Source: Myxococcales bacterium (GTDB lineage: Bacteria > Myxococcota > Polyangia > Fen-1088). Taken from it: a stretch of 14,730 nucleotides of DNA. Location of the stretch: the NCBI GenBank assembly GCA_003153875.1, contig PMBY01000319.1, positions 3,104 to 17,833 of the forward strand, in the 5' to 3' direction. Under the pieces are notes generated by a model. That model ran no database searches. It was given only the letters and a program-made list of their open reading frames with translations, and was not told the origin of the DNA. Below are positions 1 through 7,917 of the stretch, one piece after another. The position numbers and the translations under genes are program-made. Within the stretch, counting starts at the first letter, position 1; each line of letters opens with the position of its first letter.

Positions 1-126
1 CTGGGCATCGACACGGTCAAGCAGGCTGAAGTGTTCGCGCTGGTGAGGGAGACGTTCAATATTCCGCGGCAGGACACCGTCAAGCTGCGTGACTACCCGA
101 CGCTTCGTCATGTCATCGGGTTTGTG
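1..126 (+). repeat. ACP repeat copy A (partial, runs off the left edge)
   Basis: Encodes the second half of an acyl carrier protein, starting at [10 protein letters not shown]. It aligns without gaps to 427-552. I count 14 base differences in 126, mostly third-position, and only 2 amino-acid differences in 42 (N/S and T/D). This marks a tandem ACP duplication kept nearly identical in protein sequence. More copies may lie upstream of the window. Confidence 0.85.
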
Positions 127-3100
127 GAGCAGAACCGGCCGGATCTGGCAACGTCGGCGTCGGCGGTTGTGATTTCGGCCCCGGCCCCGGCCCCGGCCCC
201 GGTTCCGGCCACGGCCACCCCCTTCGGGGGCTTCGGGACGGACAGCCCACCCCACCAACCACCGAGTGCTTCGCACTCGCCCGTCGCGGCCACGACCACG
301 ACCACGACCACGGATAATGCTGTCGGAACGGGCGATCCGATTGCAGAGAAGGTGCTGGAACTGGTGGCGGGCAAGACCGGGTATCCGCGGGACATGCTGG
401 AGCTGGACCTGGATCTCGAGGCCGACTTGGGCATCGACACGGTCAAGCAGGCCGAGGTGTTCGCGCTGGTGCGGGAAACATTCAGTATTCCGCGACAGGA
501 CGACGTGAAGCTGCGTGACTACCCGACCCTTCGCCATGTCATCGGGTTCGTGAACAAGTACCTGCCGGCAGCAACACCGGTCGCGCCGGCAGAGTCGCCA
601 GTGTCTGCGCCCACAGCGCCTGCTGCGACGGTTGCAGCACCGGCGCTGGTCGTGGCCGAGGGGCCGAGCCCCTTTGTGAGCGGGTTGCTACGGCGTCCGG
701 TGGTGACCCTGCGGCCTCCGCTCGACTCGTGCAAGAAGACCGGCGTGCGCCTGGAAAAGGGCAGCCGCGTGGTGGTGGTGGCTGACAGTGAAGGCGCGGG
801 CAAGCTGCTGTGTGAGCAACTGGAAAGCCGGGGCGTGCAGGTGCTGCGCATCGATGCGCGACCCGAACGGGCCGAGATCGAGGCGGCGCTGCACACCTGG
901 GCTCAGGCGGGCAACGTCGCTGGCCTCTACTTCTTACCTGCACTCGACCGCTCGGCGCCGTTGTCGGACATCGACCTGGTCCAGTTCCGCAAGCTGTATC
1001 GCGACCGCGTCTTGCTCTTGCACGGGGCCGCGCGTGGACTGTACGACACGCTCAACCCGGGCTGCTTCGTCATTAGTGCCACGCGCATGGGTGGCCAGCA
1101 CGGCTATGGTGCGGCTGGCGCCATCAACTCCGTGGGGGGCGCAGTTACCGGCTTCACCAAGACGCTGCGACGCGAGCGGCCCGACCTGCTGGCCAAAGCG
1201 GTCGATTTCGAGGACGGAGCCTCGGCCGAACTAGTCGCGCGCGCCTTGCTCGACGAAACCGAGCGCGATCCGGGCGCGGTGGAGATCGGCTACGCCGGTG
1301 GCCTGCGCGTGACGGTCGGCCTGGAAGTCATGCAAGCGGTACCGACGGACGCCAAGCCGCCGGTCAAGCTGGACCAGAACACGGTGTTTGCCGTGACCGG
1401 CGGGGCCGGGGCCATCACCGTGGCCATCGTGCGCGATCTGGCGGCCGCGTCGCGTGGCACGTTCTACCTGCTCGACGCGCGTGCCATGCCGCCCGCGAGC
1501 GAGCACGCGCTGCTGGAAACCGTAATCAAGGATCGCGAGGCGGCCAAGCGCGTGGTCTTCGAGCGCATCAAGTCCGAGAAGGGCCGGGCCACGCCTGCGC
1601 AAGTCGAGGAGAAGCTCTTCGATCTGGAACGGCAGGCCGGCATACTAGAAGCCCTGCGCGGGGTGGAGCAGGCGGGCGGTCGCGCTTTCTACCGCCAGGT
1701 CGACGTGCTGGACGGGGCGGCCGTCAAGGCCGTGGTGGACAACATCCGCGCCGAGAGCGGACGCATCGACGTTATCCTGCACGCCGCAGGGCTCGAGCGC
1801 AGCCGCTCGCTCGATCGCAAGCCGGTGGAGGAATTCGACCTGGTCTTCCGAGTGAAGGCCGATGGTCTCTTCAACCTGATGGCCGCGACAAGGGAGATGG
1901 ACGTCAAAGCGATCGTTGGGTTCTCGTCGGTCGCCGGCCGCTTCGGGAACGCCGGGCAGGCTGACTACAGCTCGGGCAACGACTTCATGTGCAAGACGCT
2001 CTCTTGGTGGGCGGCGTCGCGTCCCGGATCGCTGGGCATCGCGCTCGACTGGACTGCCTGGGGCGGCATCGGCATGGCCACGCGCGGAAGCATTCCCGAG
2101 ATCATGAAGCGCGCGGGTATCGACATGCTGTCGCCGGCCGAGGGCCTGCCCGTGATCCGCCATGCGCTGCAAGCGGGCTTCTCCGGCGAAGCGGTGGTGG
2201 GACACAAGCTGGGCATCTTGATGGAGCCCTTTGACAAGGATGGCGGCATCGATCCCGAGGGCAGCCTGCTGGCGCGCGCCCGCGAAAAGGCGCTGCCTCT
2301 GCCCTTCGACAATGTCAGCTTCGATCTGCACCAGGGCATGACGGCGGAGATCAGGCTCGACCCCAAGGTGGAGCCGTTTCTCTACGATCACGCCATCGAC
2401 GGCATTCCGGTTCTGCCGGGCGTGATGGGTCTGGAGACTTTTGCCGAGGCGGCCTGGTTGCTGGCTCCTTCTCTTCGCGTGGCGGCTCTTGAGAACGTGC
2501 GCTTCTTGGCGGCCATGAAGTATTACCGCCACGAGCCGCGTTCCGTGATCGTGCGGGCGCGCCCGTTGCTGGGCGCGGACGGGCGGGTGCGGGTGCACAT
2601 GACCCTGTCTTCGATGCAGGTGGTGGTGGGCCGCGAGCCCGAGGAGAAACTCCACTTTGCTGGCGTGGTGGTGCTGGAGCAGGGCCAGGGGCAAAGCGCG
2701 CGCACGGCGGTGGACGGCGCGGGCCCGGTGGGCGGCATCGGCCACGACGACATCTACCGCGTGTACTTCCACGGTCCGGCCTACCGGGTGTTGGAAATGG
2801 TCAACCGGCTATCGAGTGGGAAGGTGGTGGGGACCATGCGGACGCCGCTGCCCGCTGATACCACCAACCCCAACAGCACCAGCATGGTGGGGCCGCGACT
2901 GGTCGAACTGTGCTTCCAGACCGCGGGCGTGTGGGAGATCGGCCAGACCGGCCAGATGGGGCTGCCGTCGGTGGTGGAGCGCGTGACCGTGTTTGATCCG
3001 GCCCCCAACGGCAAGCCGGTGGTGGCTGAGCTGCAGCCGCACCCGTCCGAGGACGCGCTGTCGTTCGACATGCGTGTGCGCGACGGCGACGGCAAGGTGT

Positions 3101-3189
3101 ACCTGACGGTGCAGGGCTACCGCACTTCGCGCATCCCGGGCGGGCTGCCTGACGAGGCCCTGGGCGCCTTCCGCGGCGTGGTCGGCTGA
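1..3189 (+). CDS. Type I polyketide/PUFA-type synthase, C-terminal part (ACP-ACP-KR-DH), 5' truncated by window
   Basis: The reading frame is open from base 1, so the start and the expected upstream KS and AT domains lie outside. Counting residues from base 1: a partial ACP (1-42), an Ala-Pro/Thr-rich linker (about 45-112), a full ACP (about 113-185), a second Pro/Ala linker, then a ketoreductase. The KR has a structural half (about 245-430) and a catalytic half with Rossmann motif TGGAGAI (466-472), Lys619, Ser in FSSVAGR and YSSGN (Tyr656, Asn660), so it looks active. A hot-dog dehydratase follows, with His797 in [11 protein letters not shown]. Its second acid falls on Glu969 (ELCFQ) rather than the usual Asp. 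Order and motifs match PfaA-type PUFA synthases and, more distantly, enediyne PKSs, which build reduced or unsaturated chains on ACP in the cytosol. The product cannot be told from this half. The ACP signature is [10 protein letters not shown], with Thr replacing the pantetheinylated Ser. A phosphopantetheinyl transferase gene follows 9 bp downstream. Confidence 0.9.
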   Translation: MGIDTVKQAEVFALVRETFNIPRQDTVKLRDYPTLRHVIGFVEQNRPDLATSASAVVISAPAPAPAPVPATATPFGGFGTDSPPHQPPSASHSPVAATTTTTTTDNAVGTGDPIAEKVLELVAGKTGYPRDMLELDLDLEADLGIDTVKQAEVFALVRETFSIPRQDDVKLRDYPTLRHVIGFVNKYLPAATPVAPAESPVSAPTAPAATVAAPALVVAEGPSPFVSGLLRRPVVTLRPPLDSCKKTGVRLEKGSRVVVVADSEGAGKLLCEQLESRGVQVLRIDARPERAEIEAALHTWAQAGNVAGLYFLPALDRSAPLSDIDLVQFRKLYRDRVLLLHGAARGLYDTLNPGCFVISATRMGGQHGYGAAGAINSVGGAVTGFTKTLRRERPDLLAKAVDFEDGASAELVARALLDETERDPGAVEIGYAGGLRVTVGLEVMQAVPTDAKPPVKLDQNTVFAVTGGAGAITVAIVRDLAAASRGTFYLLDARAMPPASEHALLETVIKDREAAKRVVFERIKSEKGRATPAQVEEKLFDLERQAGILEALRGVEQAGGRAFYRQVDVLDGAAVKAVVDNIRAESGRIDVILHAAGLERSRSLDRKPVEEFDLVFRVKADGLFNLMAATREMDVKAIVGFSSVAGRFGNAGQADYSSGNDFMCKTLSWWAASRPGSLGIALDWTAWGGIGMATRGSIPEIMKRAGIDMLSPAEGLPVIRHALQAGFSGEAVVGHKLGILMEPFDKDGGIDPEGSLLARAREKALPLPFDNVSFDLHQGMTAEIRLDPKVEPFLYDHAIDGIPVLPGVMGLETFAEAAWLLAPSLRVAALENVRFLAAMKYYRHEPRSVIVRARPLLGADGRVRVHMTLSSMQVVVGREPEEKLHFAGVVVLEQGQGQSARTAVDGAGPVGGIGHDDIYRVYFHGPAYRVLEMVNRLSSGKVVGTMRTPLPADTTNPNSTSMVGPRLVELCFQTAGVWEIGQTGQMGLPSVVERVTVFDPAPNGKPVVAELQPHPSEDALSFDMRVRDGDGKVYLTVQGYRTSRIPGGLPDEALGAFRGVVG
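175..312 (+). repeat. Low-complexity inter-ACP linker with TTCG hairpins
   Basis: Coding linker between the two ACPs. It holds a run of GCC-CCG codons (Ala-Pro repeats, about 178-207), a middle segment with two compact inverted repeats, and alternating ACG/ACC codons giving seven Thr (about 290-310). The hairpins are CCCC-TTCG-GGGG at 219-230 and CGAGTGC-TTC-GCACTCG at 263-279 (7-bp stem). The middle part translates to a Pro/Ser-rich stretch with no fold. Such linkers tolerate sequence insertions. Confidence 0.7.
427..552 (+). repeat. ACP repeat copy B
   Basis: Second half of the complete ACP, preceded by its own helix-1 region ([18 protein letters not shown]). It is near-identical to 1-126. 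The codon at 439-441 is ACG (Thr147) at the position that is Ser in LGIDSIKRVE of typical PUFA-synthase ACPs. Confidence 0.85.
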
Positions 3190-3198
3190 CCGGCGCGA

Positions 3199-3936
3199 AT
3201 GTTCCGCCACCTTCTGGCCCACGCCGGCGAGCACCCCGCGCTGGCGCAGGGCCAGGTGCCGCCGGGTCTGCTCAGCCCGCGCGAGGAAGCCATCCTCGCC
3301 GGGCTGACGCTGCTGCCGCGTCGGCGAAAGTGGCTGCTGGGACGCTGGGCAGCCAAGCGGTTGCTGGGAGAATTGGCAGCCGAAAACAACGGCATTGTAG
3401 CTGGGTTGCTCGGAAAGCCCGGGTCGGATGAGGACTGGCGCCGTCAGTTCAGCATTCTCAATGACGAGGCCGGTGTACCCTATGTCGATCGAGCAGGGCA
3501 GGGGAGACTGCCCTTGTCACTGTCGATCTCACATCGCGGGGATTGGGGCTTGGCTGCAATCGCGCTGGTTTCTGGTGCAAGGATCGGCGCTGACATTGAA
3601 ACCGTGGAGCCGCGCGATCCAGCCCTGGTGCGGCAGTTCTTCAGTGAAAGCGAAGCCGACCGCGTGGGCAGTGGCCGCGACGCCGAGCGAACTGTCGCGC
3701 GCATCTGGAGCGCCAAAGAGGCAGTGCTCAAGGCCATGGGTCTCGGGCTTCGTCACGACACGCGCGACATCGTGGTGGGCGACGAGATGGACGCACCCGC
3801 AGGCGTAGCAGAAGAATGGCGGGCATTGGACATTTGCGTCGCACCTGTGCTGGCCGCGCGAATGGCGCCGGGCTCACTCACTCTGCTTTGCCGCGACCTC
3901 GACGCGCATGTGGTGACTGTCGCGTTGTTGATGTGA
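3199..3936 (+). CDS. 4'-phosphopantetheinyl transferase, Sfp type
   Basis: Predicted to transfer the 4'-phosphopantetheine arm from CoA to carrier proteins in the cytosol. The 245-aa protein shows the family motifs in order: an N-terminal basic segment RRRKWLLGRWAAKRLL (41-56), SISHRGD (109-115), the Mg-binding IGADIE (129-134, Asp132 and Glu134), and WSAKEAVLKA (170-179, Glu174 as third metal ligand). Length fits the Sfp/Gsp group. The ATG lies 9 bp after the stop of the synthase gene on the same strand, so the two are almost certainly co-transcribed and the synthase ACPs are the likely substrate. Enediyne synthases carry a fused PPTase after the dehydratase; here the same order occurs with a separate gene. 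No good ribosome-binding site precedes the ATG, which suggests translational coupling. Confidence 0.93.
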   Translation: MFRHLLAHAGEHPALAQGQVPPGLLSPREEAILAGLTLLPRRRKWLLGRWAAKRLLGELAAENNGIVAGLLGKPGSDEDWRRQFSILNDEAGVPYVDRAGQGRLPLSLSISHRGDWGLAAIALVSGARIGADIETVEPRDPALVRQFFSESEADRVGSGRDAERTVARIWSAKEAVLKAMGLGLRHDTRDIVVGDEMDAPAGVAEEWRALDICVAPVLAARMAPGSLTLLCRDLDAHVVTVALLM

Positions 3937-3985
3937 GTAGGTCGTTGCCGGGGGAGTGGAGCTGTTGTGGGGTCGCGGGAGGTAG

Positions 3986-3991
3986 TAAGAT
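3986..3991 (+). promoter_or_regulatory. Candidate -10 element before the short lipoprotein-signal ORF
   Basis: TAAGAT, 6 nt before the ATG at 3998. A TTGTGG at 3965-3970 could be a -35, but the 15-bp spacing is short. It fits a leaderless geometry shared by other starts in this window. By-eye call only. Confidence 0.25.
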
Positions 3992-3997
3992 CGGAGA

Positions 3998-4060
3998 ATG
4001 CCAAGCCAGCGGTGGGTATTCGCAGTGGCCGCTTTGTTCCTGGCGTCGGCGTGCAACTAG
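3998..4060 (+). CDS. 20-aa ORF encoding a bare lipoprotein signal peptide
   Basis: The reading frame encodes only a signal peptide: an Arg-containing start (MPSQRW), a hydrophobic core (VFAVAALF) and a textbook lipobox LASAC followed by a single Asn and TAG. The TAG is in the same frame as the next gene, whose ATG is 15 nt on. Three readings are possible: a decayed lipoprotein N-terminus, a genuine minimal lipoprotein or secreted signal-peptide-derived peptide, or a leader ORF for the 338-aa protein. A GGAG precedes the ATG by 1 nt, too close for a normal Shine-Dalgarno. The perfect lipobox is the main evidence that this is not chance. Expression is unproven. Confidence 0.35.
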   Translation: MPSQRWVFAVAALFLASACN

Positions 4061-4064
4061 CTAT

Positions 4065-4070
4065 GGGAGA
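4065..4070 (+). promoter_or_regulatory. Ribosome-binding site of the 338-aa Cys-rich protein
   Basis: GGGAGA with a 5-nt spacer to the ATG at 4076. It is one of the few convincing Shine-Dalgarno sequences in this window and supports this start rather than the upstream in-frame ATG at 3998, from which a TAG separates it. Confidence 0.6.
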
Positions 4071-4075
4071 TTCAG

Positions 4076-5092
4076 ATGAAACGCAGGCTGAAGAGTCGCT
4101 TGTGGAGATGCATGTGCCGCGCATCGAGCGCGCTCTTGCTCTTGAGCAGCCCGAGTTGCAGCTCCAGCGCCTTGCACTCCTTCGACGCTGGCGTGGCTGC
4201 CTCGTCGGCGGGTTCTGGCGGTGCCACCGGCAGTGGAGGCGCGGTCGGCAACGGCGGCGTGCTGGGCAGTGGCGGCGCAGCTGGTCTGGACGGAGCCGAC
4301 GGCTCTGTCGTGAGCGCGCCTGATGCGTCCCATGGAACCGCGGACGCGAATGGTGCGGACGGCGCTCTATCGGTGGTCGCGCAGCAATACGTGATGGCCT
4401 ACGCGGAACCCTATTGCACGCGATTGGCCGCGTGCTGCTCGCAGGCTGGCCTCACTTCTTCGGGACTGGGGCCTTGCGAGGCCAATCAATTGGGCTACGT
4501 CAAGTATCTCGACGACGGCTCCGAGGTCATCGTGCCCTCGGCCGTCCAGACATTGCTGGAGCAAATGCAAACCAGTTGCGACCAGCCGTCCTACGCGCTC
4601 ATCGCGGACGTCACCGAGGGAACATACCGTGCGGGGCAGCCTTGCGAAGCGCCGGATCAATGTGCGGGCACACCGGCCCTCTGTTGGATCCCCAGCGACA
4701 TATCGAGTGGGACATGCATGACTCCGCCTCGGGGCAAAGCTGGTGATGGCTGTGTCTTCACCTGCGACGACACCTCGTTGTGCAAACTCGGGACGAGCGC
4801 AGGCAGGAGTCCCTATTCGATCTGCTACGACCAAGACGGACTTCGCTGCGACCTTGCCACGTACACTTGCGTCGCTGTCACTGCAATCGGCAAAGGGTGC
4901 ATGGAATACGGCGAATGCGGAACGCATCAGACGTGCCTCAACGGAACCTGTCAGAAAAGAGCAAAGGCGGGCGAAGATTGCGGCAACGGCCAACAGTGTG
5001 ACGATTTGCTCGAATGCTACAGCAGCAGCGGCGGCAGCGGCTATGCATGCCAGAAAATGCCGCTTGCATGGAGTGGAAGCTGCAGTCCGTAG
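4076..5092 (+). CDS. Exported Gly/Ser-linker, Cys-rich protein (myxobacterial type)
   Basis: Function unknown. The 338-aa product starts with a basic segment (KRRLKSRLWR), then a hydrophobic stretch (about 17-25) and SSPSC (Cys28), a weak lipobox. It is probably exported, perhaps as a lipoprotein. Residues about 42-72 form a Gly/Ser/Ala linker of GSGG-like units. A helical middle part follows, starting near AQQYVMAYAEPYCTRLAACC. The C-terminal half (about 190-338) holds evenly spaced cysteines in small disulfide-knot-like units such as GKGCMEYGECGTHQTCLNGTC. This architecture is common among surface or secreted proteins of Polyangia. The gene is convergent with a small Cys-rich lipoprotein gene 36 bp away. 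No enzyme motif is visible; extracellular binding or a structural role is possible but not shown. Confidence 0.8.
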   Translation: MKRRLKSRLWRCMCRASSALLLLSSPSCSSSALHSFDAGVAASSAGSGGATGSGGAVGNGGVLGSGGAAGLDGADGSVVSAPDASHGTADANGADGALSVVAQQYVMAYAEPYCTRLAACCSQAGLTSSGLGPCEANQLGYVKYLDDGSEVIVPSAVQTLLEQMQTSCDQPSYALIADVTEGTYRAGQPCEAPDQCAGTPALCWIPSDISSGTCMTPPRGKAGDGCVFTCDDTSLCKLGTSAGRSPYSICYDQDGLRCDLATYTCVAVTAIGKGCMEYGECGTHQTCLNGTCQKRAKAGEDCGNGQQCDDLLECYSSSGGSGYACQKMPLAWSGSCSP

Positions 5093-5128
5093 CGGTTCAA
5101 CCTGTCAGGCGACGCGGTCCGTTGCACG

Positions 5129-5521
5129 CTACTTGGCCGGGACCAGCCCGGGCGATTGGGCGCAGTATCCGACAGCCATTGTGTTTCGGATACAAGTCTC
5201 GTTCGACTTGCAATCGGAGGAAGTGGCACAACGGCCGCTGAGAGGCGCACAATGGCCAGAGCCGACCTTGGTGCGCCTGTCCCAGCGCACGTCCTTGCAC
5301 TCCATCCCGTCGGGACAGGGTCTCTCGCTCCCCGGCGAGCCCCACTCCGAGCACTTGTCTCCCGGATTTTCCGGTGGGGCAATTTCAGGAGGCGGAAACT
5401 TCTGATAGGCGGAACAGGCTGCACAAGTACACAACGCGACCAGAAGCACGCCGAGGCCGCCGCGCCCCAAACGCGCAAGTCGAATGTATCGATCACATCG
5501 TCTCATCGGCCCGCTGGTCAT
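5129..5521 (-). CDS. Small Cys-rich lipoprotein
   Basis: Function unknown. Read from the ATG at 5521 (130 aa), it has an Arg-rich start, a hydrophobic core (GLGVLLVALCTCAACS) ending in a plausible though imperfect lipobox at CAAC, then a Pro-rich spacer (KFPPPEIAPPENPG) and a C-terminal domain with paired cysteines (C-SEWGSPGSERP-C, then CATSSDCKSNETC). The style resembles the Cys units of the convergent 338-aa protein. A GTG at 5548 would add 9 residues and an ATG at 5506 would shorten it; no Shine-Dalgarno decides. It lies about 150 bp downstream of the large minus-strand gene and may share its transcript. It is likely anchored to the outer or inner membrane by a lipid. Confidence 0.65.
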   Translation of the reverse strand: MTSGPMRRCDRYIRLARLGRGGLGVLLVALCTCAACSAYQKFPPPEIAPPENPGDKCSEWGSPGSERPCPDGMECKDVRWDRRTKVGSGHCAPLSGRCATSSDCKSNETCIRNTMAVGYCAQSPGLVPAK

Positions 5522-5674
5522 TTCGGCGACGCGCTCTCGCTGATTCACGGCTGCAACGATTGCCCAAGCTGTCTGTCATGGGGCCGTGGGGTAGTCTTGC
5601 CGAGGTCATTCTAGTGCGCGACTGTGCCACGCGCCGACCAGAACCTCGGCAACTTCGGGGCCACGCGCGCATTC

Positions 5675-7828
5675 CTAGTAGAGTTGAAACGACCATGGGA
5701 AACTCGTGGCCTCACAAGGAGAGAACTTCGCCGCCTCGACCGCCCTTTCCACGCACGCTCCACTGGGCGTACCCGCGAGTTTGCCCGTCACGGTTGCCAA
5801 GAAGACCCGGCCTCCCCCGTCCACCGATATGGTTACATTCACCCGGCCCGGAACCTTGTACTGCCTGTAGCACTCCCTCACTCTTGGCTGCACCGTCTTC
5901 ATCGCCCTGGCGATGTCGCTTTTGGACAAGGAGCACTTGCCAGCTTGAGGAGCGCTCGGGTCGACGGAAGAGGCCGGATCGGCCACGGGGTGCGAAACCT
6001 GCGGCAGCACCTGGCCATGCACGTCGCCCTTCGCGAAGGCCTCGAGCATCGACTCAACCCGCCGAACGCCATCGGCCCTATCCAGGCTCAGCAGCGTGGC
6101 GGTCGCGATGTCCGGGCCGGATCGGAAGAGCAGGAGAGCGGCGGCAGCGTCATCTCCACTCCAGTCGCGGCCCGAGACGAAGAAACCTGCGCGATGCCCG
6201 GCCGTGGGCATCTGCCAGTGCTCGAGATAGGCGCCATCCGAGACACGGACGATTCCAACACGCCACCGCGACCTGAGCGTGAGAAGCGCCCCGCCCTCCA
6301 AGAACTGGGCGTCATCCGTACCCGCTGGCAAACTTAGTTGCCGCAGAACCGTCGGGGTGCTCTTGTTCCACAGAATGAGATCCCTGCCCGCAGCCACGGC
6401 CAACCATTGGCTGTCGGCCCTCCAGACGGCGTGCGTGTCTTGGCAGTCGTGCTGCCAAGTCGAAGCGAAGAGCACGTGGCCAACCTGGATCTCCCCGTTG
6501 TGCAGGCGGACAGTCATGGTCGCGTCCGGGCTGGGGATCAAGCGCAAGCACGGTTTGGTGGGTAGATCATCAAGAAGGGGATTATCGGTGGGTCTACGAA
6601 GAGGATGACTGTGGACTTCGCGGTTCGCAATCTGCCCAGTTCGAAGATCGAGATCACCCGTCTGATACATATGATCACCTGAGCAGCAATCGTCCCAACG
6701 TTTCATGGTTACGGTCAGCTTCGCGCAGTCAGGGCTCAAGCCAACCGGTTCGAAGCGCGTCGGAAAGCGCCGCAAGACTCTGTCGGTTGACAGTTGTTGG
6801 AGGTGCATCAGCCAATCCCGGCGCCGATGCTCGACCCAGAAAACGCGGTCGCAGCGAAGACTGGAAAACGAGTGAACGGACGTGCGAGTTCCGACCCCCT
6901 TCGCGGCTTTCAACCCAAATGGGGGTTTGACAGTTCTGATCCACCGACCGGTTTTCAAATTCCAAAGGTCGAGAGAAGATTTCCACTCCGTCAGCACGTT
7001 TGCATCGGCCACATCAACGATGCTCCAAGCGTCTGGACTTTTTGCTATCTCGGCTACTTTGGCATGCGATGGGCTCCAGAGTTCCACGCTCTGGTCTGTC
7101 TCTATGATCAGCGCCCCACTCTTGAGTGGCCAGACATTCAGCGGTGGCGTGTCCGTGGCGACGCCGTCCGTGTTCTTGAGAGGTTCACGCGTATCCACGC
7201 CCAGTGCGAGACCAAGATCCCCTGGGACATCGCCCGCTACGGCTGGGATCAGTTGGTCGAAGGAGCGCACGTGCACCGGTTCTGGAATCGGAATCTCGAA
7301 TCGGACCCGCCACGTGTTGAGATCGATCACGTGCAGTGACGTGGCTGACCTGGCAAGCACGAAACCGCTTTTTGTCTCCGCCACACCCTGCAACGGGGGC
7401 AGCACCTGGGGAACGATCGTATCCGGGGCGGGCGGAAACCGGCGGTCGATGCACAGTCCGTGGTCGCAGGAAGGCCACTGCGGAATCACCTTCGAGGGGT
7501 AATCGAACGCGCAGAGGACGTTGGGGCACGCTGACTTAGCGCAGTGTGACGTGACCTGCTTGTAGACCGCCTCTGCAAAGGCCCGACTGTGGACCTCCCC
7601 GGGGCCGCAAGGGAAGGGACAGCATTTTCCGTCCGTCCAGTGCGTGACAACACAATCATCATCGCTTGTGCACGCATCCTCTCGGCCGTTCCACTCCGCG
7701 GGAAGCTTTGGACACTTAGGATCATGGCCCAGGTGCCTGGGCATGGGCATGCACAGAAAGACCCCCATCGCACCCACTGCGACAAGTCCAGTCGCGATGA
7801 CAATCACGCGGCGGCGAGTCACAAGCAC
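5675..7828 (-). CDS. Membrane-anchored Cys-rich / beta-propeller-like protein with AgmX/PglI-type C-terminal domain
   Basis: The frame is open back to 7930, but the GTG at 7828 is the better start (717 aa): it leaves a signal anchor directly after MLVTRRR (about 8-25), and an AGGGTGG lies 8-11 nt upstream. Next comes a Cys-rich domain (about 35-135) with CTSDDDC, KCCPFPCGPGE and CDHGLC. The long middle part has WD40/quinoprotein-like strands, such as LDLWNLKTGRW and WLAVAAGRDLILWN, and is probably a beta-propeller. The last 88 residues (about 630-717) match the AgmX/PglI C-terminal domain of myxobacteria: VRECY, GRVNVTISVDGGGRV, a late Cys, and a terminal FPWSFQLY. That domain is related to TonB-like C-termini and occurs in gliding-associated proteins. 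The role is inferred only as an envelope protein joining the inner membrane to periplasmic or outer partners. It is divergent from the cell-wall enzyme gene at 7918. Confidence 0.75.
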   Translation of the reverse strand: MLVTRRRVIVIATGLVAVGAMGVFLCMPMPRHLGHDPKCPKLPAEWNGREDACTSDDDCVVTHWTDGKCCPFPCGPGEVHSRAFAEAVYKQVTSHCAKSACPNVLCAFDYPSKVIPQWPSCDHGLCIDRRFPPAPDTIVPQVLPPLQGVAETKSGFVLARSATSLHVIDLNTWRVRFEIPIPEPVHVRSFDQLIPAVAGDVPGDLGLALGVDTREPLKNTDGVATDTPPLNVWPLKSGALIIETDQSVELWSPSHAKVAEIAKSPDAWSIVDVADANVLTEWKSSLDLWNLKTGRWIRTVKPPFGLKAAKGVGTRTSVHSFSSLRCDRVFWVEHRRRDWLMHLQQLSTDRVLRRFPTRFEPVGLSPDCAKLTVTMKRWDDCCSGDHMYQTGDLDLRTGQIANREVHSHPLRRPTDNPLLDDLPTKPCLRLIPSPDATMTVRLHNGEIQVGHVLFASTWQHDCQDTHAVWRADSQWLAVAAGRDLILWNKSTPTVLRQLSLPAGTDDAQFLEGGALLTLRSRWRVGIVRVSDGAYLEHWQMPTAGHRAGFFVSGRDWSGDDAAAALLLFRSGPDIATATLLSLDRADGVRRVESMLEAFAKGDVHGQVLPQVSHPVADPASSVDPSAPQAGKCSLSKSDIARAMKTVQPRVRECYRQYKVPGRVNVTISVDGGGRVFLATVTGKLAGTPSGACVERAVEAAKFSPCEATSFPWSFQLY

Positions 7829-7917
7829 AACAGCAGCCACCCTACCACGTGCCGACAACCACGTGCCCACATCCTGGCCCAGGCACCCGCGCAGCGATAG
7901 AGTGGCCTTTACCTGCG
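7829..7917. other. Divergent intergenic region
   Basis: About 89 bp between the preferred GTG of the minus-strand envelope gene and the preferred ATG of the DUF1287/L,D-transpeptidase gene. It should hold both promoters. A TAGAGT (7898-7903) could be a -10 for the plus-strand gene. Both ORFs can be extended by in-frame GTGs to overlap here, but the extensions lack signal-peptide character, so I prefer the shorter starts. Confidence 0.4.

Noticed and set aside
286..312. Short tandem repeat resembling an array
   Set aside because: It is the alternating ACG/ACC codon run for poly-Thr in the linker, with no spacers; not a CRISPR or intergenic repeat.
1645..2772. Long minus-strand frame (375 codons) opposite the synthase
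   Set aside because: His/Arg/Ala-rich translation with no motif, wholly antisense to clear KR-DH coding sequence; a shadow of GC-rich codon use.
5089..5133. Inverted repeat GTAGCG / CGCTAC between the convergent genes
   Set aside because: Only 6 bp with a loop of over 30 nt and no T-tract; not a convincing terminator.
5608..5613. Minus-strand TAGAAT as a promoter -10 for the small lipoprotein
   Set aside because: Good hexamer but no -35 and about 90 nt from the preferred start; not enough to annotate.
5374..6276. Plus-strand 300-codon frame
   Set aside because: Arg/Pro-rich and antisense to the minus-strand lipoprotein and AgmX-type gene, which show signal sequences and domain motifs.
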